The position numbers were made by a program, and so were the translations under genes. Below, piece after piece: positions 38,268 through 46,289 of a stretch of DNA of 64,000 nucleotides (within the stretch, counting starts at the first letter, position 1; every line of letters begins with the position of its first letter). The stretch comes from Evansella cellulosilytica DSM 2522. GTDB lineage: Bacteria; Bacillota; Bacilli; Bacillales; Salisediminibacteriaceae. Location: contig NC_014829.1 in the NCBI RefSeq assembly GCF_000177235.2, positions 496,001 to 560,000 of the forward strand, in the 5' to 3' direction. The notes beneath the pieces were generated by a model, which had not been told where the DNA came from, made no database searches, and saw nothing but the letters and a program-made list of their open reading frames with translations.

Positions 38268-38295
38268 TGTAAACGCATCCATGTAAGCGTAAACA
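38268..38295 (+). promoter_or_regulatory. two tandem cre-like sites in the importer leader
   Basis: TGTAAACGCATCCA (38268-38281) matches 12 of 14 positions and TGTAAGCGTAAACA (38282-38295) matches 13 of 14 positions of the cre consensus. They lie downstream of the promoter, where bound CcpA would act as a roadblock. Confidence 0.55.
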
Positions 38296-38339
38296 TTGTC
38301 TTGTGGAATTTCATAAAAATTCTAAGGAGTGAATGAGAG

Positions 38340-39614
38340 ATGAAAAAGTTTTTTACGGCAGTTTCTTTGGCGGTAGTTGGGAGTATGTTGGCTGTTGGGT
38401 GTTCATCGGATACAAATTCAGATGAGGATCAAGTGTCACTAGAAATATTCCAATTTAAAGTTGAATTTAGACAACAATTTGAAGATCTTGTTGCAATGTA
38501 CGAAGAAGAAAATCCTCATGTTTCGATTAATGTTCGTACGTTAGGGGGAGGTAGTGATTATGGAGCTACTTTGAGAACAAACATGTCTTCAGGTGATGAA
38601 CCAGATATATTTAATTTCGGTGGGCCGACGGATAGAGATGAGTATCGTGAATACTTAGCAGATTTATCTGATACAGAAGCAGCACAATTAGCGCTAGATG
38701 GGACGCTAGATGCAGCGACGGATGGTGATGAAGTTTTAGGACTTCCATATAACCAAGAGGGCTACGGATTAATTTACAATAAACGAATTTTTGAAGAAGC
38801 TGGTATTGATCCACAAAGTATCTTATCACTGGATGACTTAGAAAATGCAGTACAAACATTAGACAGTCAAAAAGATGATCTTGGAATTGATGCAGTGTTT
38901 GCTTTACCTGGAAGTGAAGCATGGGTACTTGGGAATCACTTATCGAATGTTTACTTAGCACCAGAGTTTAATCACAGTATTATAGATGCTTATGAATCTG
39001 ATACAGTATCTTTCGAACGTGGAGATGAGATGCATAGATTCCTAGATTTGCAAGCTGATTATTCAGTGCAGCCAGTTGCTAGTCTTGATTATTCTCAACA
39101 AGTAGAAGAATTGTTCTCACTGCAGAGAGTTGCGATGATTCAACAAGGAAACTGGGTATACCCGACTGTATATGATATGGACCCAGACTTCGCCGTTGAT
39201 GGTATTGGATTTATTCCAATTCCACTTGAAGGTTACGAAGATCACTTACCAGTAGGGATTCCTCAATATTGGGCAGTGAATAAAAATAGTGACGATGAAG
39301 TTGTTCAAGCAGCAAAAGATTTCCTAGATTGGATGTATACTTCTGACGCTGGTAAAGATGCTGTTATCAATGACTTTAACTTCATTCCAGCATATGAGGG
39401 ATATGATGCGTCTGAAATCGTTGACCCACTATCCAAACAAATTTATGAGTATTCAGAAGCTGGAAGAACAATCGGCTGGGTATTTATGGGTGCGCCAACA
39501 GCATGGAGTGATGATGAGTTAGGGACGAACATGCAACGTTATTTAAGTGGAAACGCAACTTGGGAAGAAACATTAGAAGATTCCAAAAAAGCTTGGGAGT
39601 CTGCTAGACAATAA
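38340..39614 (+). CDS. sugar ABC transporter substrate-binding lipoprotein (family 1)
   Basis: A 424-residue lipoprotein (lipobox AVGC, C21) of the extracellular solute-binding family 1, as used by importers of di- and oligosaccharides. DEPDIFNFGGPTDRDEY, LPYNQEGYGLIYNKRIFEEAGI and the C-terminal PTAWSDDELGTNMQRYLSG fit the family. It heads the operon of two permeases. As usual for such systems no dedicated ATPase is encoded here; a shared MsmX-type ATPase elsewhere is expected. A stable stem-loop follows the gene. The start lies behind AAGGAGTG. Confidence 0.9.
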   Translation: MKKFFTAVSLAVVGSMLAVGCSSDTNSDEDQVSLEIFQFKVEFRQQFEDLVAMYEEENPHVSINVRTLGGGSDYGATLRTNMSSGDEPDIFNFGGPTDRDEYREYLADLSDTEAAQLALDGTLDAATDGDEVLGLPYNQEGYGLIYNKRIFEEAGIDPQSILSLDDLENAVQTLDSQKDDLGIDAVFALPGSEAWVLGNHLSNVYLAPEFNHSIIDAYESDTVSFERGDEMHRFLDLQADYSVQPVASLDYSQQVEELFSLQRVAMIQQGNWVYPTVYDMDPDFAVDGIGFIPIPLEGYEDHLPVGIPQYWAVNKNSDDEVVQAAKDFLDWMYTSDAGKDAVINDFNFIPAYEGYDASEIVDPLSKQIYEYSEAGRTIGWVFMGAPTAWSDDELGTNMQRYLSGNATWEETLEDSKKAWESARQ

Positions 39615-39632
39615 TAAATGATTAGAGGAATG

Positions 39633-39674
39633 AGGGTGACAGAGAATGAAGGAGAGACCTTCTCTTGTCACCCT
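39633..39674 (+). terminator. intercistronic stem-loop after the binding-protein gene
   Basis: AGGGTGACAGAGAA (39633-39646) pairs with TTCTCTTGTCACCCT (39660-39674), one bulge, followed by AATTTCT. Without a proper T-run it probably acts as partial terminator or 3' stabiliser, raising the binding protein over the permeases. It also overlaps the spurious upstream ATG at 39646, which supports the later permease start. Confidence 0.7.
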
Positions 39675-39744
39675 AATTTCTAACAGTAAACAATTGTTCA
39701 CGAGGCACCTAAAAATTATTTATTTACAGCAGGAGGCGGAAGAA

Positions 39745-40605
39745 ATGCGAAATCGGGACCTATCATTTTGGTTGTTTATAGCGCCGGTCCTTTTAGCGTT
39801 AGGGATAGTGGTTTTATTACCATTAGCATTTGGCGTGTTTTATTCGTTTACGGATTGGAATGGTTTCAGAATTACAGAATTTCTAGGCCTTCAAAACTAC
39901 TTAAACCTTTTCCAGGATAGATTGTTCTTAAATTCACTCAGGTTCACAACGCTATTTGCGATCGTTAGTGTTATTACTTTGAATGTACTTGGATTAGCAT
40001 TAGCGCTTATCGTGACACAGAAGCTCCGTTCAAGCAATTTATTAAGAACAGTATTTTTTATGCCTAACTTAATAGGTGGTTTAATCCTAGGGTTTATATG
40101 GCAGTTTATCTTTATCCGCGTGTTCGCGGCAGTAGGGAATGCCATTGGTGTTGAAGCGTTAACGGGATGGTTATCGACAACGACAACAGGCTTTTGGGGA
40201 TTAGTTATTTTATCAAGCTGGCAAATGGCTGGTTACATTATGATTATTTATATTGCCTATTTGCAAAACATTCCTAACGAATTGATTGAAGCGGCAAAAA
40301 TTGATGGTGCAAATAAATGGCATCGATTTAAAAGTATTACATTTCCACTTATAGCACCAGCGTTTACAGTTAGTATGTTTTTAACACTATCTTTTGGTTT
40401 TAAAATGTATGACCAAAATTTAGCGTTAACGAATGGTGGACCTTATAACTCTACCCAAATGGTTGCGATGGATATTGTAAGAACAGCATTTACGAGAAAT
40501 GAATTAGCTTATGCGCAATCAAAAGCGATTATTTTCTTCATTTTAGTAGCTGTTATTGCCTTAACACAAGTGTATTACAATAAAAAACGGGAGGTCGAGA
40601 TGTAA
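39745..40605 (+). CDS. sugar ABC transporter permease 1 (MalF type)
   Basis: A 286-residue membrane protein with six helices. The cytoplasmic EAA loop is NELIEAAKIDGANKWHRFKS (about 188-207), the contact site for the ATPase. ATG 39745 lies 8 bases behind AGGAGG (39731-39736). The open frame extends 33 codons upstream into the stem-loop and is not used. The stop overlaps the next start by one base (TAATG), so translation is coupled with permease 2. Confidence 0.92.
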   Translation: MRNRDLSFWLFIAPVLLALGIVVLLPLAFGVFYSFTDWNGFRITEFLGLQNYLNLFQDRLFLNSLRFTTLFAIVSVITLNVLGLALALIVTQKLRSSNLLRTVFFMPNLIGGLILGFIWQFIFIRVFAAVGNAIGVEALTGWLSTTTTGFWGLVILSSWQMAGYIMIIYIAYLQNIPNELIEAAKIDGANKWHRFKSITFPLIAPAFTVSMFLTLSFGFKMYDQNLALTNGGPYNSTQMVAMDIVRTAFTRNELAYAQSKAIIFFILVAVIALTQVYYNKKREVEM

Positions 40606-41414
40606 TGAAAAAGAGAATATCTTGGGTAGAAATTCTTGGCCTTATTTTAGCAGTCATCTGGATTGCACCGTTTTATTTAATGATTGTCAATGCATTTAAG
40701 TCACGAAATGAGATATTTTCAGGAGTATTAGGGTTACCTGAAAGTTTATCGTTAGACAACTTCGTGCAAGCATGGCAAGACCTAGATTTTCTTAACTCGC
40801 TCATGAATTCTGTCATAATTACAGTTGGGAGTGTGGCGATTATTATTTTCTTCTCTTCTATGGCAGGGTATGCTTTAGCGAGAAATAAGAGTAAACTAAG
40901 TGGCGTCATACTGCTACTATTTGTTGCTGCGATGCTAATTCCGTTTCAATCGGTAATGATTCCACTCGTTTCATTATTTAATCAAGCCGGTATGCTTAAT
41001 CAAGCAGGTTTAATTTTTATGTACTTAGGCTTTGGTTGTAGCTTATCTATTTTCTTATACCATGGGGCGATGACGGGAATTTCAGCTTCTTTAGATGAAG
41101 CTGCGCTTATCGATGGGGCAAACAAATGGCAAATATTTTTCTATATTATCTTTCCTTTATTAAAACCAATTTCAGTGACAGTAGGTATTTTGAATACGAT
41201 ATGGATTTGGAATGATTATTTATTACCATCTCTTGTTTTATCTGAGTCAACGGCTACAATTCCTTTAAAAATGTTTTTCTTCTTTGGACAATATACTACA
41301 CAGTGGCACTTAGCTTTAGCGGGTTTAGTATTAGCGGTTATTCCAGTTATTATCGGATACTTCCTTGCGCAAAGACACATTATCGAAGGTGTAGCAGAAG
41401 GTGCAGTAAAATAA
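40605..41414 (+). CDS. sugar ABC transporter permease 2 (MalG type)
   Basis: A 269-residue membrane protein with six helices and the EAA loop ASLDEAALIDGANKWQIF. It pairs with the preceding permease to form the channel. GGTCGAG in the end of the preceding gene serves as ribosome-binding site. The next gene starts 42 bases later, suggesting a continuous operon through 46158. Confidence 0.92.
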   Translation: MKKRISWVEILGLILAVIWIAPFYLMIVNAFKSRNEIFSGVLGLPESLSLDNFVQAWQDLDFLNSLMNSVIITVGSVAIIIFFSSMAGYALARNKSKLSGVILLLFVAAMLIPFQSVMIPLVSLFNQAGMLNQAGLIFMYLGFGCSLSIFLYHGAMTGISASLDEAALIDGANKWQIFFYIIFPLLKPISVTVGILNTIWIWNDYLLPSLVLSESTATIPLKMFFFFGQYTTQWHLALAGLVLAVIPVIIGYFLAQRHIIEGVAEGAVK

Positions 41415-41456
41415 CATTGAAATCTATTACTCTTAACATGATGGAGGTTGCTATAA

Positions 41457-42176
41457 ATGAACGTTTTAGTTTGGAATGAAAATAGACATGAAAAAAAGAA
41501 TCCAGTAGTTTCAGAAATTTATCCGAAAGGAATTCACGGAGCCATCGCTAATTTTTTACAAGAAGAGCATGTAACTGTAAATACTGCTACTTTAGATGAA
41601 GATGAGCACGGTTTGACGGAAGAATTACTTAATAAAACAGATGTCCTCATTTGGTGGGGGCACATCGCTCACGATGAAGTTCAAGATGAAATAGTAGAAA
41701 GAGTACACAAACGCGTATTGGATGGGATGGGGTTGATTGTGCTCCATTCAGGGCATTTCTCAAAAATTTTCAAAAAGCTAATGGGAACAACTTGTGATCT
41801 TAAGTGGCGCGAGGCTGATGAGAAAGAGCGACTTTGGGTTGTTGACCCAAGCCACCCTATTACGGAAGGATTAGGAGAATATATTGAACTAGAAAAAGAA
41901 GAAATGTACGGCGAGCATTTTGATATCCCATCCCCAGATGAGCTTGTTTTCTTAAGCTGGTTTGAAGGTGGAGAAGTATTTAGAAGTGGTGCTGCATACC
42001 AACGCGGTAAAGGGAAGGTATTCTACTTCAGACCAGGACATGAAACATATCCAACATATTACAATCAAGACATTCAACGAGTGATTAAAAATGCTGTTAG
42101 ATGGGTGAACAATGCCAACACACCTACACCGGTTTATGGCAACGCTAAACCGCTAGAAGCAATCTCAAAAAAGTAA
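41457..42176 (+). CDS. ThuA-like (trehalose utilisation) protein
   Basis: A 239-residue protein of the ThuA family, a class I glutamine-amidotransferase-like fold. Visible family features are [11 protein letters not shown] at the start, [34 protein letters not shown] and [17 protein letters not shown] near the end. In rhizobia ThuA works with the dehydrogenase ThuB on trehalose and other disaccharides through 3-keto intermediates. Here the next gene encodes a ThuB-like Gfo/Idh enzyme, which supports the same pathway. The start follows GGAGGTTGCTATAA. Confidence 0.88.
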   Translation: MNVLVWNENRHEKKNPVVSEIYPKGIHGAIANFLQEEHVTVNTATLDEDEHGLTEELLNKTDVLIWWGHIAHDEVQDEIVERVHKRVLDGMGLIVLHSGHFSKIFKKLMGTTCDLKWREADEKERLWVVDPSHPITEGLGEYIELEKEEMYGEHFDIPSPDELVFLSWFEGGEVFRSGAAYQRGKGKVFYFRPGHETYPTYYNQDIQRVIKNAVRWVNNANTPTPVYGNAKPLEAISKK

Positions 42177-42197
42177 ATGGTTAATGGAGGCGATAAA

Positions 42198-43223
42198 ATG
42201 ACTACATTAAAAATTGCTGTGATTGGCTGTGGAAGTATTGCAAAGCATCGTCACTTAGTGGAATACGCCAATCATCCTGAAGCGAACGTTGTTGCAGTTT
42301 GTGACATTGTTGATGAAAGAGCACAAGAAATGGCTGAGCTTTATGATGCTAATGCCTATACCAACTATGAAACATTATTACAAGAAGAAGAAATTGATGC
42401 TATAAGTGTATGTCTTCCAAACTACTTACATGGACCAGTTACTATTGCAGCATTAAAGGCTGGATGCCATGTATTATGCGAAAAGCCAATGGCTACTTCT
42501 CAAGAAGAAGCAGATGAAATGATTCAAGTAGCAAAAGAAAAAGGGAAAAAGTTAATGATCGCCCATAATCAGCGGTTTGTAGCTTCTCATGAAAAAGCAA
42601 AGAAACTTATTGAAAGTGGTGAAGTAGGCAGAGTATACAGCTTCCGATCAACTTTTGGTCATGGAGGACCTGAAACATGGAGTGCAGATGGCAAGGAAAG
42701 CTGGTTTTTTAAGAAAGATGAAGCGTTTATCGGTGCAATGGGTGATTTAGGCGTTCATAAAGCAGATTTACTCCGTTATATATTAGGAGAAGAATTTGTC
42801 GAAGTGGCAAGCTTTATTGAAGGAAATGCGAAAGAAAATAGTGATGTAGATGATAATGCTGTTTGTATTTTAAGGACGGAGAGCGGCGTCATTGGTACAC
42901 TAGCTGCTAGCTGGGCATACACAGCAAAAGAGGATAATTCAACGATTATTTACGCTGAAAAGGCGCTACTACGGCTAGAAGATGACCCTACATACTCTTT
43001 AATTGTAGAGTATGCAAATGGAGAGAGTGTGTATTATCAATTAGGTCAAATTCAATCAAATGAAGATGGTGGGCAAAATAATACGCATGTCATTGAAAAC
43101 TTTATCGAGAGTATAAAAAATAATACAGAGTCTGTAATTAGTGGTACGGAAGGAATGAAGTCTTTAAAGGTTATTCTGAAAGCTTTAGAGTCATCAGCTG
43201 AAAATAAAATTGTCCGCTTTTAG
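42198..43223 (+). CDS. Gfo/Idh/MocA-family oxidoreductase (ThuB-like position)
   Basis: A 341-residue NAD(P)-dependent dehydrogenase with IAVIGCGSIAKHRHL, CEKPMATSQEEADEM and MGDLGVHKADLLRYIL. ATG 42198 follows GGAGGCGATAAA. The open frame begins 7 codons earlier without a site. It differs clearly from the dehydrogenase at 36872, so the two probably catalyse different steps, e.g. oxidation of the disaccharide at C3 and reduction of the released keto sugar. It lies between the ThuA-like protein and a TIM-barrel isomerase in one operon. Confidence 0.88.
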   Translation: MTTLKIAVIGCGSIAKHRHLVEYANHPEANVVAVCDIVDERAQEMAELYDANAYTNYETLLQEEEIDAISVCLPNYLHGPVTIAALKAGCHVLCEKPMATSQEEADEMIQVAKEKGKKLMIAHNQRFVASHEKAKKLIESGEVGRVYSFRSTFGHGGPETWSADGKESWFFKKDEAFIGAMGDLGVHKADLLRYILGEEFVEVASFIEGNAKENSDVDDNAVCILRTESGVIGTLAASWAYTAKEDNSTIIYAEKALLRLEDDPTYSLIVEYANGESVYYQLGQIQSNEDGGQNNTHVIENFIESIKNNTESVISGTEGMKSLKVILKALESSAENKIVRF

Positions 43224-43323
43224 TGATAAGTTTATGTGAGTCGTGACTGATGATTTAGTCGGATTATTTCTATATCAATGTATTTTCTTAACATAGCAAG
43301 AAAGGATAGGGAGGAGTAACGAA

Positions 43324-44292
43324 ATGAAATTAGGTGTATTTACGGTATTATTTGCGGAAAAATCATTTGAGGATATGCTCGATCATGTAAAGGCTTCTGG
43401 ATTAAAAGCTGTCGAAATTGGCACGGGCGGCTATCCAGGAAATTCACATTGTAATGTCGATGAGTTATTAGAAAGTGAGGAAAAACGCAAGCAATATTTA
43501 GAGAAGGTACACTCTCGTGGACTAGAAATAAGCGCTTTTAGTTGTCATGGAAACCCTATCTCACCAGACAAAGCGTTTGCAAAGGAATCTCATGAGTCGT
43601 TCTTAAAAACAGTTAAACTAGCGCAAATGTTAGATGTGCCCGTGGTAAATACATTTTCTGGTACACCAGGTGACTCTGAAGATGGGAAATTTCCAAATTG
43701 GCCAGTTGCGCCATGGCCAAATGAGTATGCGGATATTCTGGAATGGCAATGGGAGAAAAAATTGATTCCATATTGGAAAGAACAGGGACATTTTGCAAAA
43801 GAGCATGGAGTGAAAATTGGTTTAGAGCTCCACGCAGGATTTTTAGTACACACACCATATACGATGCTTAAGTTAAGAGAAGCAACGAATGAAGCTATTG
43901 GTGCTAACCTTGATCCTAGTCATCTATGGTGGCAAGGGATTGATCCTGTTGCAGCGATCAAAATATTAGGTAAAGAAAATGCCATTCATCATTTTCATGC
44001 AAAAGATACGTACATTGATCAAGATAATGTCAATATGTATGGTCTTACTGATATGCAACCGTATTCAAGTATTCAGACTAGGGCATGGAATTTTAGGTCA
44101 GTAGGATATGGACATAGTATCCAAGAATGGTCTAATATTGTAAGTGCATTAAGAACTTTTGGATACGATTACGTTATTAGTATTGAGCATGAAGATCCTA
44201 TTATGTCTATTGATGAAGGATTTAGTCGGGCTGTGAAGAATTTAAAAAGTGTGATTATTGAAGAAGCACCGACTGAAATGTGGTGGGCATAA
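43324..44292 (+). CDS. sugar phosphate isomerase/epimerase-like TIM-barrel protein
   Basis: A 322-residue protein of the xylose-isomerase-like TIM-barrel (AP endonuclease 2) family. Metal ligands are expected from GLELHAGFLVH, GANLDPSHLWWQG, IHHFHAKDTY and VISIEHEDP, giving the usual Glu-Asp-His-Glu set. Relatives include sugar epimerases and, more recently, 3-keto-glycoside-processing enzymes. In this locus the latter role is attractive but unproven. The gene starts 100 bases after the dehydrogenase gene, behind GGGAGGAG. Confidence 0.85.
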   Translation: MKLGVFTVLFAEKSFEDMLDHVKASGLKAVEIGTGGYPGNSHCNVDELLESEEKRKQYLEKVHSRGLEISAFSCHGNPISPDKAFAKESHESFLKTVKLAQMLDVPVVNTFSGTPGDSEDGKFPNWPVAPWPNEYADILEWQWEKKLIPYWKEQGHFAKEHGVKIGLELHAGFLVHTPYTMLKLREATNEAIGANLDPSHLWWQGIDPVAAIKILGKENAIHHFHAKDTYIDQDNVNMYGLTDMQPYSSIQTRAWNFRSVGYGHSIQEWSNIVSALRTFGYDYVISIEHEDPIMSIDEGFSRAVKNLKSVIIEEAPTEMWWA

Positions 44293-44322
44293 AGGATTAA
44301 TATATTCGAGGAGGAGTTATAA

Positions 44323-45012
44323 GTGGATAAAAGAGGATTTGTTGGTGGTGTCTATGCGCTATTTGAATGGATTATGAGGTTCTCTGTTATTAATCTACTA
44401 TGGCTCCTATTTAATCTGCCTATCTTGTTTTTTATTGTAAATTTAATTTTTGCACAAACAATAGCTGACTTCATTTTATTGCTTATTCCAATTATTATAT
44501 TGATTCCTATTCTATTTTTTCCTGCAACAACAGCAATGTTTGCTAGTGCTAGAAGCTGGATTGTCGATTCAGAGGATCTTCCATTAATAAGAACTTATTG
44601 GAGATTTTATAAAAGCAACTATAAAAAAAGCTGTCTTGGTGGGATAATGTTAACGATATTATGGGTTATTTGTGTAGTAGATGTTTACTATTTTGCACAG
44701 TATAACATGCCTCTTATGTATGTTTTCATTGCGATGGGGTTAATACTTTTCGTTTACACGATTAACTTTTTCTCTCTATTATCCCATTATGAAATGAAGC
44801 TTTTTGCTCTACTTAAAAACACGTTGCTTGTAACTGTCGCAAGTCCACTATTATTTCTGACAGTAGTACTTAGCAGTGCTTTGATCCTTTATATGAGTTT
44901 TGAAGTCTTTCCATTTCTTATACCGTTTTTTACAGGGGCGATTATCGCTTTTCTATCATTTTCTGCCTTTTATCGGTTTTATTTAAAGATTGAAGCACTA
45001 AAGGAAGCATAA
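44323..45012 (+). CDS. YesL-family (DUF624) membrane protein
   Basis: A 229-residue membrane protein with about five helices, GTG start behind GAGGAG. The segment FEWIMRFSVINLLWLLFNLPI is characteristic of the YesL/DUF624 proteins, which are nearly always encoded with sugar ABC importers and polysaccharide or glycoside loci. Their function is unknown; a role in transporter assembly has been suggested from context only. It starts 30 bases after the isomerase gene. Confidence 0.88.
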   Translation: MDKRGFVGGVYALFEWIMRFSVINLLWLLFNLPILFFIVNLIFAQTIADFILLLIPIIILIPILFFPATTAMFASARSWIVDSEDLPLIRTYWRFYKSNYKKSCLGGIMLTILWVICVVDVYYFAQYNMPLMYVFIAMGLILFVYTINFFSLLSHYEMKLFALLKNTLLVTVASPLLFLTVVLSSALILYMSFEVFPFLIPFFTGAIIAFLSFSAFYRFYLKIEALKEA

Positions 45013-45126
45013 CTGTCAGTATGTAAATTTTTGAAATGAGGGGAAATAGACGGGTGAACTAAGGAGCAAACAAATATGATACAATCAACTCGAGATAATA
45101 AGAAGAGAAAGGTAGGGGGTACAGCA

Positions 45127-46158
45127 ATGGTAACGATTAAAGATGTTGCAAAAAGGGTTAATGTCTCCCCTTCCACAGTATCTCGTGTTATCGCAAATAG
45201 TTCTAGAATTAGTGAAAAAACGAAAGAGCGAGTTAGGAGAGCAATGGACGAATTAGGGTACCATCCTAACTTAAATGCTAGAAGCTTGTCTAATAAAGCG
45301 ACGCAAACAATTGGTGTCATTATGCCAATTACTGCACAATATTCTTTTCAAAATCCATTTTTTCCTGAGGTCATTCGGGGTATTAGTATGAAGGCGTATC
45401 AGGACAACTACGGTCTATATTTATCGACAGGTCAAAAAGAGGAAGAGATTTTTGAAGAGGTTAAGCAAATGGTTTACGGTGGTAGAGTAGATGGTATATT
45501 ACTCCTTTACTCTAGTATCAATGACAAAATAATGCCCTTTTTACAGGAGAAGAACTTTCCGTTTGTATTAATCGGAAGACCCCACAATATAGATGAGAAT
45601 GATATCACGTTTGTCAATAACGATAACGTAAAGAAAACGAAAACACTAACCGAATATTTGCTGCTTTTAGGGCATAAAAAGATTGGCTTTATTAGTGGGA
45701 GCTTGGATTATGTAGTGACAATTGATAATTTAGAAGGATATAAGACTGCGTTAAACAATGCAAATATTTCTATACGAGAAGAATATATTGTTCTTGAAGA
45801 AAATTATCAAAAAGAAATTATGGAAACGGGACAGGATGCCGTAATAGAGTTAATGTCTCTAGAGGAACGACCTACAGCACTAGTCGTAACCGATGATATT
45901 ATGACTTTTGGTGTACTGAGTATGCTCGGGGAAATGGGAATTCGCGTGCCGGAAGATCTCTCCATCGTCAGTTCAAACAATGTCATGATTTCGGAGTTAT
46001 CTTCACCACCGATGACAACTGCTGATATCAATATTTATGATTTAGGTTATAAAGGTGTAGAGTATTTAATTAATAAAATTAAAGAACCTGAATTGCCAGA
46101 AAAAAAATTAATTGTTCCGTATAAATTAATTAAAAGGCAATCCTGTAAAAAGATATAA
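45127..46158 (+). CDS. LacI-family transcriptional regulator
   Basis: A 343-residue repressor. The HTH is TIKDVAKRVNVSPSTVSRVI and the hinge is HPNLNARSLSNKATQTIGVI. The sugar-binding core is of the periplasmic-binding type, with FVLIGRPH, GHKKIGFISG, ALVVTDDIMTFGVLSML and the C-terminal LIKRQSC. It resembles MalR-type regulators of alpha-glucoside genes. ATG 45127 follows AGGTAGGGGG; the frame is open 17 codons upstream. Likely operators are GTGCAAACGTTTGCGC (38169) and GTGCAAACGTGTGCAC (46244), flanking the locus. Confidence 0.92.
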   Translation: MVTIKDVAKRVNVSPSTVSRVIANSSRISEKTKERVRRAMDELGYHPNLNARSLSNKATQTIGVIMPITAQYSFQNPFFPEVIRGISMKAYQDNYGLYLSTGQKEEEIFEEVKQMVYGGRVDGILLLYSSINDKIMPFLQEKNFPFVLIGRPHNIDENDITFVNNDNVKKTKTLTEYLLLLGHKKIGFISGSLDYVVTIDNLEGYKTALNNANISIREEYIVLEENYQKEIMETGQDAVIELMSLEERPTALVVTDDIMTFGVLSMLGEMGIRVPEDLSIVSSNNVMISELSSPPMTTADINIYDLGYKGVEYLINKIKEPELPEKKLIVPYKLIKRQSCKKI

Positions 46159-46167
46159 TAACACAAT

Positions 46168-46234
46168 CACAGCTACCTTCGCGCAGTAATTTGCCCCTCT
46201 TGAGGGGCAGCGGAAGGCAGAGCTGTTTTATTAT
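46168..46234 (+). terminator. branched terminator after the regulator gene
   Basis: ACAGCT...AGCTGT form the outer stem, CCTTCGC/GCGGAAGG the middle, and GCCCCTCTTGAGGGGC an inner hairpin, followed by TTTATTATT. It separates the regulator from the GH13 gene, which therefore has its own promoter. Confidence 0.7.
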
Positions 46235-46243
46235 TAACTTATA

Positions 46244-46259
46244 GTGCAAACGTGTGCAC
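46244..46259 (+). promoter_or_regulatory. LacI-type operator before the GH13 gene
   Basis: GTGCAAACGTGTGCAC is a near-perfect palindrome with the central ACG/CGT of LacI-family sites. It agrees with the site at 38169 in 14 of 16 positions. It lies 31 bases before the GH13 start codon. Confidence 0.7.
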
Positions 46260-46289
46260 ACTTTCAGGGGTAATGGAGGAGGAACAACA

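Noticed and set aside
39646-39744. Longer N-terminus for the first permease
   Set aside because: The extra 33 codons lie in a stem-loop and lack a ribosome-binding site, while ATG 39745 has AGGAGG at ideal distance.
46168-46234. Possible further C-family repeat because of CTACCTTCGCGC
   Set aside because: The flanks and hairpin do not align with the other C copies; it reads as an ordinary branched terminator.
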